Notes: generated by a model from the sequence alone, not told the origin. A stretch of DNA of 64,000 nucleotides from Clostridia bacterium (GCA_025210555.1 JAOARL010000008.1:146868-210867), one strand, 5' to 3'. Shown: positions 43,536 to 52,943, counted from the first letter of the stretch. Program-made: numbers and translations.

Positions 43536-45260
43536 TTAATATTTACTTCTAGCTGTATATTCAGTATGTAATAACTTATGTGACTTTTCACCTAATGGTT
43601 CACCTAAATATTCATCATATAGTTTTTTAATAAATGGATTTTCATGAGAACGTCTCACGGTACTTTTTTCATCTTCAGTATATATTGCACCTGATCTTAA
43701 ATTAAATACATCACTCCATTCATGTTCTGTATGGTTGAATAATGGTTGTCCACCACCCATTATACATCCACCTGGGCATCCCATAACCTCAATAAACTGG
43801 TAATCTTTCTCTCCATTTTTAACACTTTCTAATACTCTTCTAGCGTTACCAGTTCCACTAACTACTACACCTTTTAATACTTTTCCATTTAATGTAACTT
43901 CAAACTCTTTAGTTCCTTCTCCACGAACTTCTTCAAAGTTATCTAATCTTTCTCCAGTTACTTTTTCATAAACTGTTCTTACAGCAGCTTCCATAACTCC
44001 ACCAGTTGCACCAAATATAGCTCCTGCTCCTGAAGCTTCTCCCATTGGATTATCAAATTCTTCATCCTTAAGCTTATTAAAGTCGATTCTAGCCTCTTTT
44101 ATCATCTTAGCAAACTCTCTAGTAGTTATTGTTTCGTCTACGTCTCTAAGTCCATCATTTTCCATTTCCGGCCTATTGATTTCTGTCTTCTTAGCTGTAC
44201 ATGGCATAACTGCAACTGTATATATAGTTTTTGGATCTATATTTTCTTTTTCAGCATAGTAAGATTTTATTATCGCACCAAACATGTTCATTGGAGATTT
44301 ACACGATGATAAATTTGGAATAAATTCTGGGAAATAATGTTCACAAAAGTTAACCCATCCTGGAGAACATGATGTAATCATAGGAAGAACACCATCATTT
44401 TCTAATCTGTGAAGAAGTTCATTTCCTTCTTCCATAATTGTAAGATCAGCTCCTGTATTTGTATCAAATACTCTATCTGCTCCCATTCTTCTTATAGCTG
44501 CAACCATCTTACCCGTTACACTAGTTCCCATAGGCACATTAAATTCTTCACCTAATGCAACTCTCACTGAAGGTGCTGTTTGGAATACTACATGTAAATT
44601 TTTATTATTTATAGCACTCCATACTTTTTCAATACTGCTTTTCTCTCTTAATGCTCCTGTTGGACAAACGTTTATACATTGCCCACAACCAATACATGCT
44701 GTATCAGCAAGACTCATACCAAACGCTGGCCCTACTGTTGTTTTAAATCCTCTATCTCTTGATGATAATACATCAACTGTTTGAACTTTTTTACAAACAG
44801 ACACACATCTACCACAAAGTACACACTTATTAGGGTCTCTTACTAACGTTAATGATTCTTCATCTTTAGGATACTCTATTCTTTCACCTTCAAATTCAAT
44901 ATCATCAACGCCTAAATCAGTTGATAATTTTTGAAGTTCACAAGAACCATTTCTAAAACACTTTAAGCATTCTCTATCATGATTTGAAAGTATTAACTCA
45001 AGATTTGATTTTCTAGCTTCTCTTACCTTCTCTGTATTAGTTTTAATTTTCATTCCGTCCGTTACAGGAAGTACACATGAAGTTTGAAGAGTTCTAGCTC
45101 CTTCAACTTCGACAAGACACATTCTACATGCCCCTATTTCATTTACCTTCTTAAGATAACAAAGTGTTGGTATATTGATTCCAGCTTCTTTACATGCATC
45201 AAGAACTGTAGATCCTTCTTCCACTTTATATTCTCTACCATCTATATATATTGTAAGCAT
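43536..45260 (-). CDS. hydA: NAD-linked [FeFe] hydrogenase catalytic subunit
   Basis: The 574-residue subunit makes or consumes H2. N-terminal [2Fe-2S] domain (1-80, CxxxxGACRMC and a later C), a His-ligated [4Fe-4S] motif HDRECLKCFRNGSC near 95, a two-cluster ferredoxin domain (CVLCGRCVSVC, CIGCGQCINVCP), then the H-cluster with TSCSPGW, MPCTAKK and GCPGGCIMGGGQP, and the small-subunit-like C-terminus. This is the group A3 layout of electron-bifurcating hydrogenases, coupling NADH and reduced ferredoxin to H2. Last gene of a four-gene operon. Confidence 0.95.
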   Translation of the reverse strand: MLTIYIDGREYKVEEGSTVLDACKEAGINIPTLCYLKKVNEIGACRMCLVEVEGARTLQTSCVLPVTDGMKIKTNTEKVREARKSNLELILSNHDRECLKCFRNGSCELQKLSTDLGVDDIEFEGERIEYPKDEESLTLVRDPNKCVLCGRCVSVCKKVQTVDVLSSRDRGFKTTVGPAFGMSLADTACIGCGQCINVCPTGALREKSSIEKVWSAINNKNLHVVFQTAPSVRVALGEEFNVPMGTSVTGKMVAAIRRMGADRVFDTNTGADLTIMEEGNELLHRLENDGVLPMITSCSPGWVNFCEHYFPEFIPNLSSCKSPMNMFGAIIKSYYAEKENIDPKTIYTVAVMPCTAKKTEINRPEMENDGLRDVDETITTREFAKMIKEARIDFNKLKDEEFDNPMGEASGAGAIFGATGGVMEAAVRTVYEKVTGERLDNFEEVRGEGTKEFEVTLNGKVLKGVVVSGTGNARRVLESVKNGEKDYQFIEVMGCPGGCIMGGGQPLFNHTEHEWSDVFNLRSGAIYTEDEKSTVRRSHENPFIKKLYDEYLGEPLGEKSHKLLHTEYTARSKY

Positions 45261-45263
45261 TCT

Positions 45264-47057
45264 TTACCCCCTCGTTATCGCAGCAAAGTTACACTTATCG
45301 TAACATGCTCCACACTTAATACATTTTTCTTGATCTATAACATGTGGGTTTTTAACAGTTCCTTCAATAGCTCCCACTGGACAAACTCTACTACATAAAG
45401 TACATCCCTTACACTTATCTTCAATAATTTCATATCTAGCTAAAGATTTACATACTCCAGCAGGACATCTCTTTTCATAAATATGTGCCTCATATTCATC
45501 TCTAAAATATTTGAGAGTGCTTAGAACTGGATTAGGAGCTGTTTGTCCTAGTCCACAAAGTGCTGATGTTTTTATTGTTTTAGCTAGTTTTTCTAACTTT
45601 TCAATATCTCCATCTTCACCTTTTCCAGTAGTTATTCTCTCTAATATTTCAAACATTCTTTTTGTACCAATTCTACATGGTGGGCACTTACCACAAGATT
45701 CTTCTACTGTAAATTCTAAGAAGAACTTAGCAATATCCACCATACAAGTATCCTCATCCATTACTATAAGTCCACCTGATCCCATCATAGAACCTATCTC
45801 TATTAGTGAATCATAATCTATTTGCGTATCTATTAAATCTGCTGGTATACACCCACCAGATGGTCCTCCTGTTTGTGCTGCTTTAAACTTCTTCTTATTA
45901 GGTATTCCTCCACCTATTTCGTAAACAATTTCTCTAAGAGTTGTTCCCATAGGGATCTCAACTAAACCTGTATTATGTATTTTTCCACCTAAAGCAAATA
46001 CTTTTGTTCCTTTTGATTTTTCTGTACCCATTGAAGCAAACCATTCTGCCCCATTTAATATTATTCTTGGCACATTTGCATAAGACTCAACATTATTTAA
46101 AAGTGTTGGTTTTCCAAACAATCCTTTTATCGCTGGGAATGGTGGTCTTGGTCTTGGCTCACCACGTTTACCTTCTATCGAAGTCATAAGCGCTGTTTCT
46201 TCACCACATACAAAAGCCCCTGCTCCAAGTCTTATATCAATATCAAAATTAAATCCTGTTCCAAATATATCTTTTCCTAAAAGTCCTAGTTCTCTAGCTT
46301 GGTTTATTGCAATTTTAAGTCTATCTACTGCTATTGGATATTCAGCTCTAACATAAACAAATCCTTGCTCTGCTCCTACTGCATATGCTGCTATAGCCAT
46401 AGCTTCAATCACAGCATGTGGATCTCCTTCAAGGATTGATCTATCCATAAATGCTCCTGGATCTCCTTCATCTGCATTACAAGCAACATATTTAACATCA
46501 CCTTCTGCATCATGAGTAAACTGCCACTTAAGTCCTGAAGGGAACCCTCCTCCACCACGACCTCTTAGTCCTGATGCTTTCATTGTATCAATAACATCTT
46601 GCCTTGACATTTCTGTTAAAGCTTTACCTAAAGCTCTATACCCATCTCTAGCAATATATTCTTCTATTTCCTCTGGATTAATAACTCCACAATTCCTAAG
46701 AGCTACCCTATTTTGTTTCTTGTAAAATGGCACTTCTTCTAGTGCTATTATTTCATCATCAACTATTGTTTCATCATAAACAAGTTCTTTTACAACTTTA
46801 CCCTTAAGTAAATGTTCATCTACTATTTTCTCTACATCATTTACTGAAATTTGGCTATAGAAAGTCCCCTCTGGATGGACTATCACTATAGGTCCTAAAG
46901 CACAAAGCCCAAAACAACCTGTCATAACTACCTTTACTTCGTTTTCAAGTCCTTTTTCTTTTATTTCATCTTTAAATCGATTCATTATTTTATCTGATTT
47001 AGATGAGTGGCAACCTGTTCCACCACACACCATTATGTGCGAACGATAAAATTCCAT
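45264..47057 (-). CDS. hydB: NuoF-like diaphorase subunit of the hydrogenase (HydB/HymB)
   Basis: The 597-residue flavoprotein oxidises or reduces NAD. It has an N-terminal thioredoxin-like [2Fe-2S] domain (VCGGTGCHSSKS and CFGLCALGP), the NuoF core with GLRGRGGGGFPSGLKW (NADH) and FVYVRAEYPIA (FMN), the [4Fe-4S] motif ESCGKCPPCRIGT, and two C-terminal ferredoxin clusters (CKGCTLCSRVCP, CIKCGACYDKC). It lies 3 nt before hydA. Confidence 0.95.
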   Translation of the reverse strand: MEFYRSHIMVCGGTGCHSSKSDKIMNRFKDEIKEKGLENEVKVVMTGCFGLCALGPIVIVHPEGTFYSQISVNDVEKIVDEHLLKGKVVKELVYDETIVDDEIIALEEVPFYKKQNRVALRNCGVINPEEIEEYIARDGYRALGKALTEMSRQDVIDTMKASGLRGRGGGGFPSGLKWQFTHDAEGDVKYVACNADEGDPGAFMDRSILEGDPHAVIEAMAIAAYAVGAEQGFVYVRAEYPIAVDRLKIAINQARELGLLGKDIFGTGFNFDIDIRLGAGAFVCGEETALMTSIEGKRGEPRPRPPFPAIKGLFGKPTLLNNVESYANVPRIILNGAEWFASMGTEKSKGTKVFALGGKIHNTGLVEIPMGTTLREIVYEIGGGIPNKKKFKAAQTGGPSGGCIPADLIDTQIDYDSLIEIGSMMGSGGLIVMDEDTCMVDIAKFFLEFTVEESCGKCPPCRIGTKRMFEILERITTGKGEDGDIEKLEKLAKTIKTSALCGLGQTAPNPVLSTLKYFRDEYEAHIYEKRCPAGVCKSLARYEIIEDKCKGCTLCSRVCPVGAIEGTVKNPHVIDQEKCIKCGACYDKCNFAAITRG

Positions 47058-47068
47058 ATAACATCCCC

Positions 47069-47428
47069 CTATATTTTTGCTAAATATTCTTTTACTACTT
47101 CTCCATTTATTAAATGATTTTCAACGATTTTTCTAGCTATACTTGCATCTACCTGTCCATAAGTAGTTTTTTCACCATTAGGACTATAAATTTCTACTAT
47201 AGGCTCTTCTTCACACAATCCTATACATGGTCCTTGTAATAATTCTACATTGCTTATTCCTCTTTTATTAAGCTCTTCAACAAAAGTAACCATAACTGTT
47301 CTAGCGCCTTTTTCAATACCACAGTCATCAACTCTTACTGTTACTTTATATCCCATTTCTTTGTTTCTAACTTTAATTCTTTCTAAAGCTTTTTCTCTAA
47401 TTTCCTTTAATTCATCTAACGATTTCAT
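47069..47428 (-). CDS. Small thioredoxin-like [2Fe-2S] protein of the hydrogenase operon
   Basis: The 119-residue protein has the pattern of the C-terminal NuoE domain: VDDCGIEKGARTVM and GPCIGLCEEEPIVEI. Three cysteines are visible (about 36, 68, 72), as in clostridial homologues. It is found as an extra gene between hymA and hymB in several clostridia and probably relays electrons within the complex. Confidence 0.85.
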   Translation of the reverse strand: MKSLDELKEIREKALERIKVRNKEMGYKVTVRVDDCGIEKGARTVMVTFVEELNKRGISNVELLQGPCIGLCEEEPIVEIYSPNGEKTTYGQVDASIARKIVENHLINGEVVKEYLAKI

Positions 47429-47435
47429 ATATTAC

Positions 47436-47918
47436 CTACTTTCTATATTTGTCTAATATTGGCTTTATTTGGTCTGTTGTAAGTTTCCCATATACTTCTC
47501 CATTAATTGACATAACTGGAGCAAGTCCGCAAGCTCCTATACATCTTGTTGCATCGAGTGAGAACATGTTGTCTTCACTTGTTTCGTTTTCATTTATCCC
47601 TAATTCTTTCTTTAACTCATCAAGTATTTTATCTGCACCTTTTACATAACAAGCTGTTCCAAGACAAATTCCTACTCTATATTTTCCAACTGGTTCAGTT
47701 GTAAACTGAGCATAAAAGGTTACTACTCCATATACTTCTGCAAGAGATATATCAAGCCCCTCTGCAATAAGAATTTGCACTTCTTTAGGTAAATATCCAT
47801 AAACACCCTGAACTTCTTGAAGAACTGGCATTAGTGCCCCTTCTTCACCTTTGTGACTATTTATTATTTCTATAATCTTATCTTTATATTCTTCTTTAAC
47901 TGCCTTACAGTTACACAT
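47436..47918 (-). CDS. hydC: NuoE-like [2Fe-2S] subunit of the hydrogenase (HydC/HymA)
   Basis: The 160-residue subunit has the NuoE motifs: GYLPKEVQ, EVYGVVTFYAQF, the first cysteine pair in CLGTACYVKGA (CxxxxC) and the second in CIGACGLAPV (CxxxC). It carries one [2Fe-2S] cluster close to the flavin of HydB. It opens the operon; a TATAAT lies in the leader near 47955, without a strong -35. Confidence 0.94.
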   Translation of the reverse strand: MCNCKAVKEEYKDKIIEIINSHKGEEGALMPVLQEVQGVYGYLPKEVQILIAEGLDISLAEVYGVVTFYAQFTTEPVGKYRVGICLGTACYVKGADKILDELKKELGINENETSEDNMFSLDATRCIGACGLAPVMSINGEVYGKLTTDQIKPILDKYRK

Positions 47919-47970
47919 ATATAAACCCCCTTTTTTTCTTCTTTTCTATTATACTATAAATACAAAAAAA

Positions 47971-47995
47971 AATAACATACTTTTAGTATATTATT
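47971..47995 (-). terminator. Terminator of the gene at 48007-48564
   Basis: AATAATATAC-TAAAA-GTATGTTATT followed by TTTTTTT on the minus strand. Confidence 0.75.
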
Positions 47996-48006
47996 TCTTT
48001 AAGACA

Positions 48007-48564
48007 TTATTTTTTTCTTTTATATATAAATATTCCAACAACAGCTAAGACACATGTCATAGTTACTATTATAATGTTAAGATTATCTTCCCTTACATCT
48101 ACTGTTGTTTTTTGAATTTCTGTGTCATTAGTACTTTCAGTTGATATGAATTTCCCTGTTTGGTTATATTCAGCATACTCAACATAAGGTAGCAATTCTA
48201 ATTTTTCAATTATACCATCCACTGCTTTTTCTGTCTTTACTAAGTACATAACTGTATCGCCTATATCAAATATATTTTCAGTAGAAATTATACCTATTTT
48301 ATTTAGATCATCATTTAAACTCCCATCAAATTCTGGATTAACACGAATGATTATTTCTGTCTCAATATTTTCAAATTCTTCCCTTGCTACTTCTTTAACA
48401 TCTGACTTCAGCTTAACCTCTTCAAAGTCTCTAACTACATTCTCGTTCTGAGTTAATTCTACTTTAGCATCTCCTTTATTAATTTCAATAGCTCTAGCAT
48501 TAGTTGTTATAATACACATTCCTAATCCCAAAATAGCCATCATTATTCCAATTTGCTTTCTCAT
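48007..48564 (-). CDS. Secreted, C-terminally anchored hypothetical protein
   Basis: I do not recognise this 185-residue protein. It has a signal peptide (cleavage near NARA-IEI, about residue 25), a mixed soluble domain with EIIIRVNPEFDGSLNDDLNK and DTVMYLVKTEKAVDGIIEKL, and a C-terminal membrane helix (about 160-180) ending YKRKK. The NPEFDG...LPYVEYAEYNQ wording recalls the inhibitor-I9-like prodomain of subtilisins, but no protease follows. It stands alone between terminators. Confidence 0.7.
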   Translation of the reverse strand: MRKQIGIMMAILGLGMCIITTNARAIEINKGDAKVELTQNENVVRDFEEVKLKSDVKEVAREEFENIETEIIIRVNPEFDGSLNDDLNKIGIISTENIFDIGDTVMYLVKTEKAVDGIIEKLELLPYVEYAEYNQTGKFISTESTNDTEIQKTTVDVREDNLNIIIVTMTCVLAVVGIFIYKRKK

Positions 48565-48628
48565 ATTATCCCACCTTTTTATTTTATAATAATTAAACGT
48601 ATATTTATGGATTTTGTTCCATTTTTAT

Positions 48629-48667
48629 AAAAAAAGAACCATCTTGAATAAATTCAACATAGTTCTT
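48629..48667 (-). terminator. Terminator of the AlbA_2/ABC-half operon
   Basis: GAACTATGTTGAA and TTCAAGATGGTTC pair (one mismatch, one G-T) around TTTA, followed by seven T, 7 nt past the stop at 48674. Confidence 0.8.
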
Positions 48668-48673
48668 AATATT

Positions 48674-49600
48674 TTATTTTTTCAGAAACTCCATAACTCT
48701 TTTTAATGAAACAGTTAACTGACTCATACTTACATTGAACGAAAGTATTTCACTTGATATGCTTCTCAAAACAGTTAAATATGAAATATATGCAATTAAA
48801 TGCTCTATCTTAATATAACTCTTAAATGTTAAATACGAAACAAATCCAATTAAAAACATTTCTACAAATATGTTTACAAGAGTTGTAAAAGCATTCATTT
48901 TATTATAATCCTTATTATATTTAACCCTTAAATCTCTAGCAACATTTAAAAGGCTCTCCATAACTTTGCTATCTTTTTTCAATTTATATAACCCAAATGT
49001 TTCATATAGCTCTATATCGCATTTTTCTGTAGACTCTTTCATATCCTTAGTATCAATTTTAAGTCTCATTTCAAATTTATTAGCTGATAATATATACACC
49101 AAATATAACATAAATGTTATAAGTCCTAACAATATATTAAAGTAACATATTGTAAGCATTATAAACACAAATTTAACTATTTTCAATCCTATATCTATAA
49201 CCTCATCGAACTTTCGCGTAAGTCCGCCAACTTCTTTTATTCTCTCCTCAATTTGACCAAAATTATAGTTCATATACATATTACTACTTTTTAAGTTCTT
49301 AAACATTTTATACCTAACATCTTTGTTTACGTAGTTTCTTATATAATGTGTTAAATAAAATGCATAATACTTAAATACAAATTCTAACAATCTAAGACTT
49401 ACTAAAATTATTATATACATTTTTAAATTTTGAAAATTGTTATTTGCCATATCACCTAAAAGTTTACCTATATATATAGGTTGAAATAAGGTTACAAATG
49501 TTTGTAATATAACCATAATTATATATCCTATATACTTATATTTATATGGTTTCATGTTTATCATATATTCTTTTATCAAGTTTTTTTCTGCTTTATTCAT
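48674..49600 (-). CDS. ABC exporter transmembrane domain without its ATPase domain
   Basis: The 308-residue protein aligns with the membrane half of type IV ABC exporters: six hydrophobic segments, QTFVTLFQPIYIGKLLGDM at the start, intracellular loops with YMNYNFGQIEERIKE, and the end VSMSQLTVSLKRVMEFLKK. Full exporters continue with about 250 residues of ATPase from exactly this point. Here the stop and a terminator follow at once, with no remnant of an ATPase. It starts within the AlbA_2 gene end (8-nt overlap). Confidence 0.8.
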   Translation of the reverse strand: MNKAEKNLIKEYMINMKPYKYKYIGYIIMVILQTFVTLFQPIYIGKLLGDMANNNFQNLKMYIIILVSLRLLEFVFKYYAFYLTHYIRNYVNKDVRYKMFKNLKSSNMYMNYNFGQIEERIKEVGGLTRKFDEVIDIGLKIVKFVFIMLTICYFNILLGLITFMLYLVYILSANKFEMRLKIDTKDMKESTEKCDIELYETFGLYKLKKDSKVMESLLNVARDLRVKYNKDYNKMNAFTTLVNIFVEMFLIGFVSYLTFKSYIKIEHLIAYISYLTVLRSISSEILSFNVSMSQLTVSLKRVMEFLKK

Positions 49601-50774
49601 AACTACCTACCGTCTTAATTTCTAAATTTTCTCGTTTATGACTCTTTTGAAAAACTATTTTAAACAAATTATAGTATGTCTTGTTTACTACAAAAACTTC
49701 TCCATGATTCTTGAATATTTCTTGTATCTTATTTATCCCAAAACCATACTTTAATAATTCTTCATCTTTATCAATAAGTATCATTCTTTGATAAAGCCAA
49801 GGGTTTCTCCTAGTTGGAATTATATTTTTAAGTTTTCTGTTAAGTTTTTTGTGTTGCCATATAGCACCTGGATTAGATACCTCTAACTTATTATCATTTA
49901 TATTAATAAATATTTCTCTTTTAGCATCCCAATAATCTCTATGTATTAAAGCATTTACAACTGCCTGTTTAACTGCTTCTACTGGATACTCGTCATCCCC
50001 TATAAGTTCTCTTAATTTTTCATCAGTTTTTTTCACCATTTCAAGTATATTTCCTTCGATTCTATATACTTTATCATAGTAATTAATTGCAATTCCTGTA
50101 TGCGGCATATACTTTTGAGGCTTTTTACCAAATAGCAATAACCCTCCAATTGTTGGATGATAAGACTCTCTATCTAAGTCTTTACTAATTACTCCTAATC
50201 CTTCAAGAAGCATCATATTGGTTTTGTTATATTCTTTATCGAATATATTTAACTTATTAAACATAAGCTCTCTATCTAAAGACTCTAAATAAGCTTTATT
50301 CATTATAACTGTTTCATAACTAGCAAGCCCTTGCTCTTGGAACATATTTGCTATTTCTTCTCTTCTAGCAACATCTGTTGTTGACCCTCTCCTAACATAA
50401 AATGATCCATTTCTTCTCATTTGATGTGGTTGTTGATTAGTTCTAAATATTGTAACCACAACCAAGTTTTTACCTTCATACTCTATTCCCTCAACTCTAA
50501 CCGGAACCGGTGGGTCACACCTATTACAAATCATCTGCTGTATTTTTTCTTCATCATATGGCTTTTTATCAATACCAACAACTTCTTTTGTTTTATCTTT
50601 TATACCAAAAACAATATATCCTCTACCACCTTTTGAATTAGCAATAGCACATATATCTTTAACAAATTCTTTTTTTTGCGTTTCCATCTTTAATTCTAGT
50701 GTTTCTTTAAAATCTAATTTTGGTCCTTCATGCCTCTCTAGTAGCTTTTTAAGCTTATAAATATCCATTCTCAT
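49593..50774 (-). CDS. AlbA_2 (Schlafen-like) domain protein with HATPase_c_4 region
   Basis: The 393-residue protein has an AlbA_2 domain (about 10-125): EGPKLDFKETLELK, ICAIANSKGGRGYIVFGIKD and RRNGSFYVRRGSTTDVA. A GHKL-ATPase-like region follows (200-393) with GGLLLFGKKPQKYMP, AVKQAVVNALIHRDYWD and KYGFGINKIQEIF. Such proteins are widespread, often called transcriptional regulators or divergent ATPases, and many lie in defence or accessory regions. Start and upstream stop overlap as ATGA. Ribosome site GGAG 8 nt upstream. Confidence 0.85.
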   Translation of the reverse strand: MRMDIYKLKKLLERHEGPKLDFKETLELKMETQKKEFVKDICAIANSKGGRGYIVFGIKDKTKEVVGIDKKPYDEEKIQQMICNRCDPPVPVRVEGIEYEGKNLVVVTIFRTNQQPHQMRRNGSFYVRRGSTTDVARREEIANMFQEQGLASYETVIMNKAYLESLDRELMFNKLNIFDKEYNKTNMMLLEGLGVISKDLDRESYHPTIGGLLLFGKKPQKYMPHTGIAINYYDKVYRIEGNILEMVKKTDEKLRELIGDDEYPVEAVKQAVVNALIHRDYWDAKREIFININDNKLEVSNPGAIWQHKKLNRKLKNIIPTRRNPWLYQRMILIDKDEELLKYGFGINKIQEIFKNHGEVFVVNKTYYNLFKIVFQKSHKRENLEIKTVGSYE

Positions 50775-51121
50775 TGGCCTTCTCCTTTTTTATCTTTATC
50801 ATCATCAATGTACCAAGACACTATATAAAACAATAATGGCACTCCTATTACAATTCCTCTAAACTCATCCATAGTTTCTGTTAAAAATGAAACTCCTAAA
50901 ATAAAACTTTCAAAAATAAGCATTAAATATACACCTGTTGTATTTATATCTTTTTTATTATCTATAAAACTCTCGTAAAGCCATACCCCTATAACATACC
51001 CAAATGTAAGAAATACTATCATAGTTCTAAGATAATTAAAGTTATTAAACTCAAAAGATATTACAAACAACAAGAAGTTAAAAAATAATATCATAAAAAT
51101 AGCATTTGTAGTTTTTCTCAT
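50771..51121 (-). CDS. Small four-helix membrane protein
   Basis: I do not recognise this protein of 116 residues. It has four hydrophobic segments (about 6-22, 30-46, 58-76, 82-104) and short polar ends. The ATG at 51121 is used; a GTG at 51130 also follows GGAG. Its stop overlaps the AlbA_2 start by 4 nt, so it opens a three-gene coupled cassette with the AlbA_2 protein and the ABC half. Confidence 0.7.
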   Translation of the reverse strand: MRKTTNAIFMILFFNFLLFVISFEFNNFNYLRTMIVFLTFGYVIGVWLYESFIDNKKDINTTGVYLMLIFESFILGVSFLTETMDEFRGIVIGVPLLFYIVSWYIDDDKDKKGEGQ

Positions 51122-51183
51122 AATGATCACCTACTCCTATTAATATAATTTTACCATACATTGATATATTTTTGCACATCAAA

Positions 51184-51203
51184 AAAACACCCGAAGGTGT
51201 TTT
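51184..51203. terminator. Terminator of the coiled-coil gene
   Basis: AAAACACC-TTCG-GGTGTTTT, a UUCG-capped 8-bp stem, followed by T on the minus strand, 4 nt past the stop at 51207. Confidence 0.9.
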
Positions 51204-51206
51204 CTT

Positions 51207-52376
51207 TTATGAAATGCTTTCTTTCTCAACTACCTCTTCAATTACTTCTACCTTATCATCTATTACTACATTTTTACTTTCAACATCTTCAATATCTCTT
51301 TTTATAAATTCTACTCTGTTACGCAGTTCAAAAAGTTCTAATGATTTTTCTCCTTTTTTTGTTCCATCTGCAAGATTGTCTACAACACCTTTTAGGTTTG
51401 ATATTGCAATCTTAGTTCTAATTTCCTCACTAGCTAAATCTTTCCTTTTTTTCTTAGCTTTATATTTTTCTACTTTGCTATCTATATAATTAACTACTTT
51501 TTCTCCAACTTCATTAGCTCTAGTAAGCATTTCTTTAGATTTTTCTATTAAAACATTATTGGCATTCTCTTTTTTTATCTTTTTCACTTGTGAACATCCT
51601 ATTTTATTTCTAATTTCTCTAGCTTCCCTTACAAGCACCTCTAACTCCCTTTGCTTACGTTTTTTATATTCGCCTTCTTTAAGATTAAATAGTTCTTTTC
51701 TTACATTAGCTATTGCTATATCTTTTCTTATTAAATCTCTATTTGACATTTGATTTTTCTTTATATCCACTCTGCTAGCAACCATTTTATCAAAGCTATT
51801 ATATATACTATCTAAAGCCTTTGCACTACTCAAAACAATCCTTTCAGCTACTTTATCAGCATTTTTTATCCCTCTTACAAGTTTTCCAGAAGATGCTTCT
51901 TTCATAGCTTTCTCTTCATATTGCTTAAGTAACTTTACCCTTCTTAAATCCTTCTCAACTTCACTTTCTCCATCATTCATTCCGCTTATATTTTTATTTT
52001 TTCTTATTAAAGCAAGACCTTCTTCCATTTTTAATTGAGTCATTTTTCTTTCAGCAAAAAAATTAGCTGTTAACTTATTTATCATTACCTTTTTTTCAAA
52101 ATTATAATTTCTATTAACTATTATTCTATAACTTTTCATATCTGTTATATACTCTTTGTCTTCTTCAGTTTTTTTTGCTCTCATTTTAGTAATTGCTTCT
52201 ATTTTATCTTCCAATGCTTTTTTCTTTGTATTATCTTCTTCATCCATTAATGCCAAAGTAAGATTACCAACATCTTTCTTAAATTGGATATCATAATTTT
52301 TTGTTTCATTTTCTCTATTTTCTATATCTAAATCTAACCTTCTAATCTCTTTTTTTAACACTATAACTTTTTTCAT
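51207..52376 (-). CDS. Long coiled-coil protein with two internal repeats
   Basis: The 389-residue protein is almost wholly charged helix with no membrane segment or known domain. Two stretches of about 100 residues look repeated: near 210-255 (KDIAIANVRKELFNL, then RELEVLVREAREIRNKI) and near 315-360 (TKIAISNLKGVVDNL, then LELFELRNRVEFIKRDI), each preceded by a helix with SIYNSFDKMVASRVD or YIDSKVEKYKAKK. The ATG at 52376 follows AAGGAGATAAAT. Role unknown; it could be structural or a phage-shock (PspA)-like membrane-associated protein. Confidence 0.75.
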   Translation of the reverse strand: MKKVIVLKKEIRRLDLDIENRENETKNYDIQFKKDVGNLTLALMDEEDNTKKKALEDKIEAITKMRAKKTEEDKEYITDMKSYRIIVNRNYNFEKKVMINKLTANFFAERKMTQLKMEEGLALIRKNKNISGMNDGESEVEKDLRRVKLLKQYEEKAMKEASSGKLVRGIKNADKVAERIVLSSAKALDSIYNSFDKMVASRVDIKKNQMSNRDLIRKDIAIANVRKELFNLKEGEYKKRKQRELEVLVREAREIRNKIGCSQVKKIKKENANNVLIEKSKEMLTRANEVGEKVVNYIDSKVEKYKAKKKRKDLASEEIRTKIAISNLKGVVDNLADGTKKGEKSLELFELRNRVEFIKRDIEDVESKNVVIDDKVEVIEEVVEKESIS

Positions 52377-52478
52377 ATTTATCTCCTTTTTTGTCAGCAC
52401 ATTAATAAATACTATCAAATTCTTACACTCAAGTCAATATTCTTTTCTTAATCTTCTGACATTAATACGAAAAAATAA

Positions 52479-52502
52479 GAGCTACTAGAATTCTAGTTGC
52501 TC
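52479..52502 (-). terminator. Terminator inside the last codons of the 152-residue gene
   Basis: GAGC-A-ACTAGAATTCTAGT-A-GCTC is almost a perfect palindrome and is followed by TTATTTTTT on the minus strand. The TAG stop at 52485 lies within the stem. Confidence 0.75.
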
Positions 52503-52943
52503 TTCCTCTCTATTTATCTCAGTAATCACTTCTGATAAATCTCTTGTTTTATATTTATTATTATCTATTCTATAAGTTTCTAGCTTATATCCTATTACAT
52601 AACTAGTACCTGTATCTTTTACAGCTTTTCTAATATATCCTATTCCTAAATCTTTTGCATCATACTGATCATTATATATACTTGATGTAGCTTTTGCAGC
52701 TTCACCCCATAAATTTGTATCATCAGCTATCTCCTTAGAATATAAATTTCCTTGGTCATTAACAATACATTTTTTACCATCTGTTATTAATAGTTCAAAA
52801 CTTGTTCCTATTCCATAATACTTCATTGCTAAACAAGTTCCTTTACACTCATAATAATTTTTTAATTCTGCTAATATCTTATCTTCTTTTTCTCCATGCT
52901 CTTTTAAGCTATACATAACTAGTTCATTTGGCACTCTTCCCAT
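52485..52943 (-). CDS. Hypothetical protein, 152 residues
   Basis: I do not recognise this soluble protein. Visible features are MGRVPNELVMYSLKEHGEKE at the start, a cysteine pair in YYECKGTCLAMKYYG, and strands such as SFELLITDGKKCIVNDQGN. AGGAGAAAA lies just before the ATG at 52943. It stands alone after the pyk terminator. Confidence 0.7.
   Translation of the reverse strand: MGRVPNELVMYSLKEHGEKEDKILAELKNYYECKGTCLAMKYYGIGTSFELLITDGKKCIVNDQGNLYSKEIADDTNLWGEAAKATSSIYNDQYDAKDLGIGYIRKAVKDTGTSYVIGYKLETYRIDNNKYKTRDLSEVITEINREEEQLEF

Noticed and set aside
52479..52502. Large palindrome around GAATTC as an operator
   Set aside because: It is followed by a T-run just past a stop codon, so terminator is the simpler reading.
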